A stretch of DNA of 64,000 nucleotides from NCBI RefSeq assembly GCF_001039355.2, contig NW_019775805.1, positions 142,079 to 206,078 on the forward strand, written 5' to 3'. The translations under genes and the position numbers were made by a program. Of this stretch, positions 24,666 through 36,700 are shown one piece after another (position 1 is the first letter of the stretch; the number at the start of each line of letters is the position of its first letter). Source of the stretch: Lingula anatina (taxonomy: Eukaryota > Brachiopoda > Lingulata > Lingulida > Lingulidae). The notes under the pieces are model-generated. The model saw only the letters and a program-made list of their open reading frames with translations, ran no database searches and had not been told where the DNA came from.

Positions 24666-27600
24666 AGGCGCGATAAAGTCACTGCTGGTAGCCAACTAAT
24701 CTGCACAGACTACGAATATAAGTGACTTTTTATGTACAGACACAGGTGTGTCTGTACATATAGCCATCACCTGCGTCTGTCGTCGTCGCCGTCGTCGCCG
24801 TCACCGTGCACTTTCACCGATAATACGATAAGTGGAAACCGTTTACCTTTCGGTTTGAAACTTACAGAACTGATGAATATTCATAAAACGCAGGTTGAGT
24901 TCGAAAATCAGCATGATCGGGCCATTTTTTCAAAAGGAATGCTGTTTTTTCTCTTATTTTCAGCATATACGCAACAAAAATATCCCAATTCCATTCAAAC
25001 TTTTAATCTAGCTTTATTAACATGATATAAATAACCCCATTGAGTTTGAGGATTATATGGCACTGTTAATCATCTATAGCTTTAATGTTGGCATTGCACA
25101 AAACTAATTTTCTCTTGTAAATTTATTTGCAAAATTAAACACCATTTACCTGCATAATTATCACTGATTCCTAAGTATGTGGCACTGTTAATTTAGACTT
25201 CAAAACTGTATCTGGTAGAGAGCTAAACCTATGGGAGTTTACAGGGAAATCTTAACATGTGTGTTTTATGCAATCTTATTTAATGACCACTTGAAACTTA
25301 ATTGGGTAAGTGACTTAATAGCTCTGAACTAAGCTGGTGATTACCCAAGGGACAATTACAGACTGACCAAACTAAACGTAGTGAATGACAAACTGCAGTG
25401 ATATTAGTTTATATCCATTTTTGACGCTTTATTACACAATACACAATAACAGGTTTACCATCATTTTTATATAATCAACTAACAATATTGTTAAATGCAG
25501 AAAATGTCCAAATAACACTTTCACATGTCTAATTAGTTCAATAATGAGACTGTTAACATGCCTAAGAATCAAATCTGATGAAAAACTATTACATACACAA
25601 AAAGCGTAACTTCATCAAAACTGAACTGATCAAGCCGATTTTCAAACTTAACCTGTATTTTAGAAAGATTGATCACTTCAGTTATTTTCAAGACACAAGG
25701 CTTATCGGTTTTCCTAGAAATGTGTTATCAGTGTTGTATATATGGCAACAAAAAAACATAACTTTTGTAAAAATGGCCTGAACAAGCTGATACTCGACCT
25801 GTATTTTAGTAAGAAAGATCACTTCTGAGAATTTCATGACAACAGGCCGATCTGTTATCCTTGAAATGTGTTATCAATTTTGTGTTTTCTTTTTAATTTT
25901 TTTTTCAAACACTAATATTTTCAAGATGTAACTTTTAACTCCCATCTACCTGAATATCTGTACATTTTCTGTATTTCCACATAAGTAATAGTTTCGGTGT
26001 TTATATCTTTAAACATTATGTAATAATATTTTATGCACTGTCATCATTTTTCACATAGTGGGATTTTCAATATGTGAATTTGAACTCTCATAGTCCTGAC
26101 ACTGTAATCGTATTGACCGTATTGCCTGATTTGAATGATTAAAATTTAGTGTTGATTGACCGGGCTTTTATAAGCAATATTTATTTTGACATCACAACTA
26201 ACAAAATGACCTTTTCCGTCATCTTTATTTTCTGCTCTTTGTCTGTACATTTGACAGTTTTGCTGCTTTGTTTTTATTTCCATTCAACAAGCGTCAAGCA
26301 ATTCATTTGTCTCACAGTGTTTATAATTTATGTCATTTGATGAAGACCTTTGAAGTTGTTTTGAACTACCAGTATATTGCATAGATAGGTATAGCCTGTA
26401 TGCCACATTAAAGGCATCCAGGTCTAAGCTTTAAGCCTGCTATCAAGCTGGCAAATAGTGTGGAAATATAACGAGCTTTTTTCGCATACATTTCTATTCA
26501 CTACAGTTTCAGTACACCTATTATTCTTATTCTTTCCTTATAATTTTCGGAAGAATTATAACAGGTATGGATGAAAAGAGTTATCATATCCGATAAAATC
26601 CTTTTAAAAATACGGCCTGAGTAATAAGATCTATATGGAAAATATTAAAAGCATATTTTTTAAGCAAAATGTGAACAAATGAACCTTTGCACGTAGAAGT
26701 AGCAGGGTTGAATGAAACATGAAAACATCGAGTGATTAACTGAAGTTCGTAAATGATTTCAAGAAGAAAAAAGACATGGTTATCTTCCTGCTGTCCCAAG
26801 ACGAATCGTGTGCCTTCAGAACGTTCAGAAGGTTAAACTACATGTACATACATCTATAAAAGAGCATCTGCTTTTACGTTTTAACAGACCACTCTAAATT
26901 GACAACACTGGTTAAACTAAGGACAAGTGCTCTCTTTGTCAGAAGTTATAGACAAGGATTAAAATAATGCTTTTTTAATGTATTTAGGACTTGTAGATGG
27001 ATAACTCATTCTGCGTGATTGTCAGAAATACAAAAAAAAAACAGATTCTGTTTCTGGTATTGTATTATTATTATCATTTGTTGAAGTACCACAACAGATG
27101 ACATATCTACGAGTTTTTAGTCGTCCTTGACATTTATTTTGTAAGGTATTCGGACATACCTGGCTGTGGTTTCACGTGTACGACCAATGATGATGCCTTA
27201 TTGCGTATACTGCCTTGTGCTATGCCACTGAATGCTATTACAGACCAGAGGCGGATCCAGGATTATTTGAAGGGGGTTTAGCATTTAGAAATGACAGGCC
27301 GCGGATGCCAAGCCGACCCTCCCCCACCCCACCCACCCCCTTGGCGTGGGGTTCGAGGCCCGCTGGAAGTATTTTAGAGGGCGAACTGTGCCATATGGTA
27401 CGGGTTAAAACTATGATTCAGCAGGTCAAAATTATAATTTCAAGTGGGAGCCGTTGGTGTGATTTTTAAGGAAACCAAGGGGGGATCAGGACCCCCTGGC
27501 ATACCCCCTAAATCCGCCACTGCAGACAGTGCCTTTATAAAGTAGTGTCTTTTTATCCTTTTGTTTTCGTGCAAAACACTACATCCACAAATATTACCAA

Positions 27601-28024
27601 TTTCTCCTACATGCTTGGAGTGAAAGCATTGCGGACACCCTTCAAATATGCAGAACAAAGCTGCTTTGCACCTGCAAACCCCAGTGGCCACGTCATTAAT
27701 GTACACCTGACCTATTATTTCAGTTTTGTATTATACAAGGTACACAATTCTAACAAACAAAAAGTTTAGTCAACTTTCGTAACTTTGTTTATTGGTCAGT
27801 GCTTCAGCCGGCTATATAGAAGGTTTTGCGACAGCCTTCTCAAAGAACTTTGAAATGTAAATTTTATCTCTTTTTTCCAAAATATTCTTTCATTTTAGCA
27901 AGAGTAATGAAAAATAAATTCTTATACTGGAACTAACGTTGGAACGAAATTCACGACGTTTTGACCTAATCACAAGTTTTTCTTCAGGTGAACTAATCTG
28001 GAGTTGTCACCGGTGTCATGTGGT
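24666..28024. other. Intergenic region
   Basis: AT-rich sequence with no supported exon. The only structured element I see is the hAT-like MITE at 27246-27522. A CGTCGTCGCC-type trinucleotide run at 24780-24805 is short. Confidence 0.55.
27246..27522. mobile_element. hAT-like MITE (CAGAGGCGGATCCAGG ends)
   Basis: The left end CAGAGGCGGATCCAGG is complementary to the right end CCTAAATCCGCCACTG, giving a 16-base terminal inverted repeat with few mismatches. CAGAC flanks both sides, possibly part of a target duplication. The CAG-G-GGCGGATCCAGG type end is characteristic of hAT-derived MITEs. No transposase is present. Confidence 0.75.
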
Positions 28025-28411
28025 GACAGTCTGTGCGGGATGTCTCCCGGAACCCCCTCACTTTGATATATACGAATTATGTCCACAAGCAGATCGCTGT
28101 AATGACTCGTTCACTTAACAACAAACACAACTCAACAAAGACTACTTTCAGAACTGATCTAACGTAAAGACGCCTTAATGACGTAGACCAGATACCATAG
28201 AGACACACAATAAAACCTGAGTAATACTTACTGGTGACGGCAGTTGGTTAATTTCCGATTTAAGTTGCATTAAGTCTGAACGTGCCAACAGACAACCAGA
28301 ATATTCGCAGGAAATTTGTTTTTCCTCGTTCTTTTCATGTTTGATATCACAGTGAAACAAAAGGGTTTGATTTCTGATGTTGATCTTTTGAAGATTTCTA
28401 ATACGACTACT

Positions 28412-29185
28412 TTCGTCTCACTTCCGGTAGACTTGTGTTCAGCAGTTTTCGCAGCTCCACTCTCGACATTCTGAAGCTTTTCTCACCGGTAAGTTTCTGG
28501 TTATTTGAAAGGTAAGCCTTTGTATTTTACGGTCACTGTCTCAAATATGTTATTGGTATATTAAGTGTAAAAAAAAACAACAGAAAACGTGAGTTTTCAG
28601 AGTGAATTCAACCATCGGATCCGGATTTTGAGATTATTTTAGATGATTTTTCCATTCTCTGTCGTAGCTGATTTTATTCCAAGACAAATTATATAAAATT
28701 TAGAAAAGTACATGTAGTTTGGGTCGTTTTTTTCTTGCGGTTGTTGGGCGTAAAGATTTAAGGCGTAGAACAGTGCATATTCTGTATATGTACTGTCTTG
28801 CATGGCAATGCATAGCCTAGGAATACTGCACATGAAATATTTTCATTGTTTTTGAAGATTGTTTGACATCCATTTGAGAGCACATGTGCATTGTAAACAT
28901 TTTCTTTTTTAATTCATATCTGGATATTCTAACTTTTATTATCATGATTTTGTAAAACTCAGCTGTCGAAAAAAAACAGCTTTCAAAATATTTGGTCTTT
29001 CCTTCTAAAATAACAGTCTTAACGGTACACTTGAACAGCGTCCAATTGTTGGAAAATTTTAGACGATGGCTGGCTATTTCGTCACCTTACTTGCCGTTGC
29101 CATGGTGACAGTGACTGTGGTTAAAGAAACCCAGGCAGTGTGCTGTAAAGCGGTTGAGATCGGCTGGTGTTCGGACTGTACAAAG
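28412..29185 (+). pseudogene. Orphan 5' part of a mytimycin-like gene (copy A)
   Basis: A non-coding exon (end 28488, donor GTAAGT) is followed by a coding exon at 29063-29185 with ATG at 29066. It encodes a signal peptide ending KETQA and the first 16 mature residues (VCCKAVEIGWCSDCTK). The 40 codons are intact and end in phase 0, as in copies B and D. No cysteine exon 2 or 3 follows before the next complete copy. Compared with B and D, the CRE palindrome has changed to TGACGGCA (28235-28242), about 80 bases containing the TATA box are missing near 28409, and the exon donor is GTTAGA instead of GTAAGC or GTAAGA. It looks like a decaying truncated duplicate. An alternative first exon spliced to exon 2 of copy B cannot be excluded, because the phase fits. 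Confidence 0.7.
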
Positions 29186-29224
29186 GTTAGAAAAAATTCA
29201 TTGACCTTTTGTCGTCTAGTCGTC

Positions 29225-29500
29225 CAAGATCCACATTCAAAGTGAGTCCCTTTTTTTTTTCTTTGGTTTTATGTTATAATCTCTTAAAAGATGGTTTCAG
29301 AGTATAGCCATCTGTGGAGGTCACGTGGTCTGATGACAAGCTCAGATGTCAGAATAATATCTATAACTGCCGTTTTTGTGGTAAAATATATTTTAATATA
29401 TTATTAAATATATTTTAGAATATATTTTATTCCTATGAGTTGTTTACGATGTTTTAATTGTGAAATATAGATCTCATACGAAGAGTTATTATCCCTTTAA
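29225..29500. mobile_element. MITE family 1 copy inside block A
   Basis: It ends CGAAGAGTTATTATCCCTTTAA in two parts matching the 16149 copy, and shares an extended left portion with the 61573 copy (AAGCTCAGATGTCAGAATAA region). The left terminus is eroded. It begins about 40 bases after the copy A exon donor and is absent at the matching places in B and D. Confidence 0.7.
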
Positions 29501-29689
29501 ACTTTGTAACTATTTCAACGCACTCACCTTCCACCGCTAACGTGATTATTGTAAGCAAACAGTGGTAAAATTTGTGCCCATTGATTTTGTGTCTGAAATC
29601 TGTCTTTTCACCATCAAATAACTATATCGGCATTACTTTGAATATCACTTTGAACAGATTTTTGTTTAGTCATCGTTAGTAATACCCCC

Positions 29690-29902
29690 TTTACACTGGA
29701 CGGCGTCCTTTCTGCGTCCCGTAGTACCGCCTTGTTTGAGAGAAAAAAAAACAATAACACTTTACGTGCCCACAAGAGGCCAATCATTGAACACTAATTT
29801 TGCAACCAAAGCGATGTTTGTGCCTCCTTTTTCAAGACCACAACGATGCCAGTTTCATGGGCGCACCCAGAACGCAGTAAGGACGCCGCCCAGTGTAAAG
29901 GA
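29690..29902. mobile_element. MITE family 2 copy in block A
   Basis: The left end CCCTTTACACTGGACGGCGT is complementary to the right end GACGCCGCCCAGTGTAAAGG. It sits at the same place as the copies at 34489 and 51607, so it was present before the locus duplicated. Confidence 0.8.
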
Positions 29903-30481
29903 TTTTAAAATACACATTTGAAACGTTACCAAGTCAAAGCTACCGGTGTGAGGTGAATGGTAGTCCGCTTGAAAAACGACACTAGTTTCTGGTTGCCAGG
30001 TTCATTTTTGAAAAACGGAACTTGAAACTAGAAGCCAGACACTTACTTCAGCGCCCCACCTGTGCGAATCATATGGGAACCCGTACTGCCATTAGCCATT
30101 CATGTGTACCTGTATATTAGTCTGGGTGACTGGTGCTATATCTTGGCCAAATTGGAAAAAATGTGGAAAAAGCATGAAACTTGGCACAAATGTTCTTTGG
30201 ACTATGCTGATCATTTTCAAGGCAGTGCCCAAAATTTCAAAGCTTTGCTTAGCAACCGTTGCTATGGAAGTGAATTTCCTTAGTAACAAGCTAATTAGAC
30301 CTCTCTTGTCCAGTTTAAATGGTTAAGAAATGCTAATAACTATATTTCAGGGCATCAGTACTATCACTCTAAGGCAATTAAGGCAATTAAAACCCAAATT
30401 AACCTTAGGCACAGTTGCTAGGTAGCATATTACCCTAGCAACAAGCATTTAAAGTTGCGTTAGTCTATCAAGTAAGATATT

Positions 30482-32088
30482 TATAGACTTGACATTTAAT
30501 ATGGAATATTTTAGTTTCGAAGGTATGCCTAGGTGAAAATGCGTTCTTTTTTCAAAGAAATCCGATCTCATATAAAATATGTGAATGAAGAAGTGTGTAA
30601 TCAGGTGTGTAGCTACTAATGAACTGACTACCATGTCTATTGCACTGCTGTATTGTGTATTATGCAATGATTTAATTGGGTAGTGCCCCTTTGGACTGGT
30701 CCATGCTTGGGTGTGCCAAAACATGGTTCTGTCAAAAAGTATCCATATGTCGGCAACTGTTGCATAAAAAATTTGAAATTTTGCATGCAAGCGGTCGGTT
30801 TTGCAGTTCGTAAAAGGAACTAAGCGGTGTTTTATAAAAATTTTTATCTGTGGTAGAATGGTGCTAAAAAGACAGACATTGCCAGACAGATTATTGCGCC
30901 AAACATAACGGTCCGCACAGTTTTATAGAGTAATGCCCAGACTGATGTACCCACACAGAGGCCACACCCAATGTATCGCAATCTTCCCACCAGGGTACAG
31001 GACTCACTATCTTTCGGGATATGGTGCTGCAACTAAACAAAAAACACCCAGTCCGTTCAGTAAATTGCTATCAAAACGCGTTTTTCAAGGTCCTTATCGA
31101 ACAACAAACTTGTTTTAGCAGGTTAGAATACCAGACGACCTCCGGGGAACCCACTGTAAAATGCAAAACAGCGTCGTCTGTTTCCTTAATGAACTGGGGA
31201 ACATGACCGTCTCTGGGTATAACACTGAAATCGCGTGGCTTTCTTTACTGAGGTCAGATTTCACCTGTACCACTCAACTAGTCAAAACAGTTTACAGACA
31301 TCCAGAAGAGGCCTATGATGAAGAGTGTGTCGAGTCTAAAGTGACTAGGGTCATTGACAGCGTCAGAATTTGGCCTGGATACCACATTGGTGCCAAAACA
31401 CCGATAGTAGTCATCTATGAAAACCTGAACCAGATCAAATAAAGGAATAATCTGGGAACCACTTGACATTTGATAGGGGGCGCCTTAGGAACAATTTTAG
31501 GTAGCACGGTGAGAGTGCCGGTTCGAACAGAGCACTTTTATTAGCAGATAACTTACAGAACCAGCAGAATGAGCTGCCACCTTGGTCATCAATATTGCCA
31601 AATTTGAACCACATAGACAATATGTGGGTAGGCCATTACTAGCCGAATCAACGGCCTACATGTCGTGCGACAAAACTGAACCAAATTGGACAAGTTTTGA
31701 CCAATGCATGGAATGTTAGTCCAGAGTGAACTCTAAAAACCTATCCCAAGAAATGCCTTGCCGCTTGAGAGACCTGGAAGCAGCTAGACGAAGTCAGGCG
31801 TAACAGCGACCGTAGCTGTGACTAGACACTGACATGAGGGTCCTTTGTGGGGCGTGTAATTTGTAAAATATGGAGATCCAAAATACCGATTTTAATGGTT
31901 ATTGTATGACATTTCACGGGCGAATTCAATTAATGAACTGATGTCACAATGACATCAAAGAGATTATTAAAAGTTATTAAAACACGATTTTAATCCCTAT
32001 TTTCATTTATCAGTCAGCTAAATAGGAAAAATTTGATGAAAAGTGATTTGGAAAGAAATATTCCATATTAAATGTCAAGTCTGTATAA
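30482..32088 (+). mobile_element. Degenerate Tc1-like transposon, copy 1
   Basis: Terminal inverted repeats AGACTTGACATTTAATATGG (left) and its complement near 32060-32082 bound about 1.6 kb. Inside, in shifting + frames, are recognisable Tc1 transposase fragments: a helix-turn-helix-like stretch near 30860-31000, the block YDEECVESKVTRVIDS followed by GAKTPIVVIYENLNQIK (31310-31440), and a relic of the P-D-L-N-x-I-x-x-x-W motif near 31600-31630. Many stops and shifts make it inactive. A second copy lies at 42558-44356. Confidence 0.75.
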
Positions 32089-32136
32089 ACACAATACACG
32101 TGCTTGACGTGTGCCAAGTTTGACAGCTACACCCGA

Positions 32137-32362
32137 TACCACTATAAGGGCTGCGTAATGGCTACACCAAAATCAGTTTGTAAAGCAGAATGTTGCTTTT
32201 GTTGTGGTACTGACCTTCGACTGCAAGATATTCTTAGTTAAAACTTCCCACTCCACGTCAGCCACTTTGCTTCTTGTCTCGTCTGCAAGAGATAACATCA
32301 GCGCAAGGCGGGAAAGGCAGCTCCAGGCGGGCAAAGCTGTGACGTACGAGACATGACTTCCA
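32137..32362 (+). other. Unrecognised conserved module upstream of copy B
   Basis: A short reading frame region found again at 49025-49260. It includes KAECC.CCG-like and SARDNISARRERQLQAGKAV segments in different frames. No start, splice site or family can be assigned. It may be an exon relic or part of an older transposon carried along by the duplication. Confidence 0.35.
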
Positions 32363-32516
32363 AATATGGGAGCTCCAGGGGGACAAAGCTGTGACGTACT
32401 AGACTTTATTGTGACTTCCAAATATGGTGTTCGCTACAGCCTGGTATTGCTGATATGGGTTATACATGAAATCAAGATCGAGCTGGCAATACTGGAATCT
32501 AGAACCTAGGGTATGT

Positions 32517-32748
32517 GACTGTGTCCCATGCCTAGATCGATCTAACAGGCTCGAAACCTCTCCGAGCTTAAGTGGCTTAGATGTTTGGCATGCCTACTAA
32601 ATCTTCTTAATGATAATTAATTACCCCATAGCAGCATCAGTAGGCGTGACAGACTTCTAAGCCGCTTAAGTTGATTGCAACTTAACGAGAACCCCCAAGG
32701 AGATAGATCAATCTATATTAAATACGATAGGGTCTGAAATTGGTCCCT
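32517..32748. mobile_element. MITE family 4 copy in block B
   Basis: It contains CCATGCCTAGATCGATCTAA and TAAGCCGCTTAAGTTGATTG. Compared with the block D copy at 49466 it has lost about 30 bases after AACCTCTCCGAG. Confidence 0.7.
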
Positions 32749-32958
32749 ATGGTATCTGATCTACGTCTCCCAGGACAACCTTACTTTGATATATACAATT
32801 TATGTCCACAAGCAGATCGCTGTTATGACCCGTTTAGCTTCCCAACAAACACAACTCAGCAAAGGCTTCTTCCAGACCTGATCTAACGTAAAGACGTCTT
32901 AAAGACGTAGACCAGATACCACAGAGACACACAATAAAACCTGAGTTATAATTACTGG

Positions 32959-32966
32959 TGACGTCA
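32959..32966. promoter_or_regulatory. CRE palindrome TGACGTCA, copy B promoter
   Basis: A perfect CREB/ATF-type site about 220 bases upstream of the TATA box. It is conserved in copy D (49927) and in the inverted copy C, and broken in copy A. The inference of CREB/ATF control rests on sequence alone. Confidence 0.55.
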
Positions 32967-33178
32967 TTCGGTTTAAGTTGCATTAAGTCTGAACGTGCCA
33001 ACAGACAACCAGAATTTTCGCAAGACATTTATTTTTCTTCGTTCCTTTCATGTTTGATATCACAGTGAAACAAAAGGGTTTGATTTTTGATGTTGATCTT
33101 TTGAAGATGTCTAATACGACCAGTAGATTGAGACACAGCTCATAAGCGTATGCACAACCTATCCTGCATTTTCTCAAT

Positions 33179-33186
33179 TATATAAG
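33179..33186 (+). promoter_or_regulatory. TATA box, copy B
   Basis: TATATAAG lies about 30 bases before the GTCTCAC stretch that begins the non-coding exon (transcription start predicted near 33208-33214). It is conserved at 50147 in copy D. Confidence 0.7.
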
Positions 33187-33207
33187 AGCTTACGGAGTAC
33201 CAGTCGT

Positions 33208-33286
33208 CTCACTTTCTCCGTACGGTAGACTTGTGTTCAGCAGTTTTCTCAGCTCCACTCTCGACATTCTGAAGATTTATTCACCG
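33208..33286 (+). other. Non-coding first exon of copy B
   Basis: The start is inferred from the TATA box. The exon ends at the strong donor CACCG|GTAAGTTTT and is conserved in copies A and C. It joins the signal-peptide exon, whose acceptor TTTCAG lies three bases before the ATG. Confidence 0.6.
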
Positions 33287-33757
33287 GTAAGTTTTCGGTT
33301 ATTTGAAAGGTAAACCTTTGCATATTATGGTCACTGTCTCAAATATGTTATTGGTATATTGAGTGGAGGATTTTGCGATTATTTTGCGATTAGATTGGAT
33401 CGTATTTATGCTAGCGCTTGTTGGGCGTAAAGATTCAAAGCGTAGAACAGTGCATATTCTGTATATATACTCGATCATTTGCATGACAATGAATGGCCTC
33501 TGCACATGGAATATTTTCAGTGTTTTAGTAATTATAAGTTTTTGAAGATTGTTTGACGTCCATTTGAGAGCACATGTACACATTTTCTTTTTAATCTATA
33601 TCTGGACATTCTATATATTTTTATCATGATTATGAAAACTTGGCCGTAGGGAAAGAAAACTTTCGCACTTTTTAGTCGTGAGCATCAGTTTTCATACTAA
33701 AACACGAGTCTAAACGGTACACTTGAACAGCGTCCAATCTTTGAATGGTTTCAGACG

Positions 33758-36700
33758 ATGGCTGGCTATCTCGTCACCTTACTTGCCGTTGCCATGGTGA
33801 CAGTGACCGTGGTTAAAGAAACCCAGGCAGTGTGCTGTAAATCGGTGGAGCGCGGCTGGTGTGCGGACTGTACAGAGGTAAGCATAAGTTCATCCCCTGC
33901 GAAAAATTGTCTCACTTAACGGTCACTTACGGTTCTCAATCTGTCCTAGATTATAATGAAAAATGTTCTTAATCTGTTCAAGGACATTCTGAAGGACTTC
34001 CTAAAACACTTCTCGAACTGTTACATTCATTGGAACTGTACAAAAATACACCAAATGTTCTAGAACAGACTGAGAACCGTAAGTGAACGTTAATTGAGAC
34101 ATATTTTCCCAGGGGATGGCCCCTTGTCGTCTAGTCGGCTAAGATTGCACCCTCTGACACGGTCGGTCCGCTAGTTGTCTCTTAAAAAATTATTCCATCC
34201 CCTTTACTTTAATTTTATATGCTATTTTTAGAGGTATCAGAGGATGAGAAGATTGTTCGTATTCGGCACACTTAAGTTAAAGCAACAACCACTAGCTTAA
34301 ACTTTGTGACTATTTCAACGCACTCACTCTCCATCGTTAACTTGGTTACTGTAAGCATACAGTGTTTGGTAAAATTTATGCCCACTAATTTGGTGTCTGA
34401 AATCTGTCTTTTCACCATCAAATAACTATATCGGCATTACTTTGAATATCACTTTGAACAGATTTTTAGTTTAGTCATCGTTAGTAAAGCGCCTTTTACA
34501 CTGGACGGCGTCCTTTCTGCGTCCCGTAGTACCGCTTAAAAAAATAATAATACTTTACGTACCGACAAGAGACTGATCATTGAGCATTCATTTTGCAACC
34601 AAAGTGATGCTTGTGCCTCCTTTTCACGACCACAACGATGCCAGTTTCATGGTTGCACACAGAACGCAGTAAGGACGCCGCCCAGTGTAAAGGGTTTTTA
34701 AATGCACATTAGAGACGTTACCAAGTCAAAGCTACCGGTGTGAGGTGAATGGTAGTTCGCTAGGAACCATAGTTGGTTCCCCATTACATTGTACAGGTGA
34801 CATTCGTCCCATATACTATACAGACCAAATACTACGACTAACCCCAAAGCCTCGGTCACAACCGGACGCACTAATTTCAGGATCGTACGTCCCCTGCGAT
34901 TTTTGGGTGTTGCGGATACCGTGGAGGTCGTAGAGGTAGAGGAAAGTCTGCCTTGCGAGTCGCAAGGGCCATGAGATGTCCTATCAAGCAGGGACGCTAA
35001 TTGCAAGGAGCGATGTCCGTAGAAATTGTACTAATTTCTTGAGTTTGTACGTGGCACACACTCACTACTTACGAAGGGAATGCCACGCACGGCGAAAGTA
35101 GTGCCCTTTTGCGTCAGTTTTGCTTCACACTTGCCTCGCACGTTTGCGGTGACGTACTGACGGCGTACGTCAGTTTTGCTTCCTGTTCTCCTCTTCTTTC
35201 TTCTTCCTTCTCCCTTTTTCTACTAGGCAAGCTTCTTTCTCTTGCCTTTTGGAGACATATTAGAAACTAAACTGAGCAAAAATTTGAAAATTTTGAAAAT
35301 TGTTGAACACGTTTCTCAGCCGACGTTCATTGTAAAGACACGAGCGTGCGTCGTGAGCACGCCTTTTATACACCAGACGTGGGGGTGACGCACGTGCGAC
35401 ACATTCCCGGTGTGCTCTAGACTTTGTTCGTTAGTTGTGAGGGCGTGCGCCTTACTCAACACGCAAAGGGCACTTGCTCCTTTATTGCTTGCGACGTGCG
35501 TCTTGCAAAACGCGCATCTCTCTTGCTAACTCCTTTCGAGGGGAGCAAGTTACGCTTGCGGCCTCACTGTTCGCAGGCTTTTCCTAGAATCTTTTGGACA
35601 TGTCCAACATCTTCTTTACGTGCTTACGGGCTGTCTGCTAACTCGAAATTGCGTAAGAAGGACTTGCGTGGGACGTGACATTCTGCGCAAATTTTGGATG
35701 CAAACAGCGCGTAAGACCCCGTACGGCCGGTTGTGACCGATGCTTAACCTGTACTAATCATATGGGACCCGTACTTCCATTCCTAGAACTGCCATCAATG
35801 TCAAACCTTAGCCAACCTGTGTACCGGTACGTCTTAGGAATCATATCGGTATTTAAGGTCTTTGGTGTTTCAGACAACTCCATACTGCGGATACGGAAAG
35901 TGTAACATTTTCGGTTGTGCTTGCAAAGGCGGGTGTAGGAAAGATTGCGGCCCGACTTACAGTGGCTATTACAACATACCGTTAGTATCTAATATACAAC
36001 ATTGGTCAAAAAGGTTGTCCCACCCCCAGTTTCATGTGCTTTTATTTATAAATGATCACATCACAGGTGCTAATTGCTATGAATGGGGACTTTCATTACA
36101 GATACCATAACTAACATGATTATTGGTACAGAAATCGGTTAAGATATCTATATTTAATACCATTTATTCACATTTATTACATGTACCCCCTCACATCCGA
36201 TGTTCCACTGTCATTTCCATAGAGGTAAAGAAATGCCCATTAAATTGAAAAGACACCACCAAAAGTCACCAAATTTACAGACATGTAGTATTAGGGTGTG
36301 CTCGTTAAAGGCCACGTGTCTATTACCGTGTGTGGCTACCGCGGACTGTAATTTGCTCCTTCAACAGGGGTAACAATTCTGTTTTGTGGGATTTTGCCTC
36401 ATGTTTCCTAAAAAAGCTTGGCGGAATTGGTCAGGACCAGTTGGGGTTTGGTTCTCCTCTGGATTGCACACTTTAATTCATGCCACGGGTTCTCAGTAGG
36501 TTTATTATCAGGATTCAAAGATGGTTTCTCCAGTCTCAGAACATTGGGTTTCTGCAACAAATCACTCACCACATGAGAACTGTGTGCAAGTGTGCTGTCA
36601 TGATGAAGCCCGGATCACCCCCGAAGTCCCCTCTTGCAGATGGAATGAGGTATCAGTTGAGAATGTTAGGTTCAGTTACCCCAAAACTACCAGAACTCAT

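Larger units (their letters stand above)
28025..29985 (+). repeat. Duplication block A (partial copy of the mytimycin-like locus)
   Basis: Sequence from about 28025 to 29985 aligns with 32750-34760 and 49730-51900. It covers the promoter, non-coding first exon, signal-peptide exon and MITE family 2 copy. Homology stops before exons 2 and 3. Unlike the other blocks it carries a MITE family 1 insertion (29225-29500). Confidence 0.8.

Noticed and set aside
27215-27706. Pro-rich + frame and Cys-containing minus frame near 27.4 kb
   Set aside because: They overlap the hAT-like MITE and have no further support.
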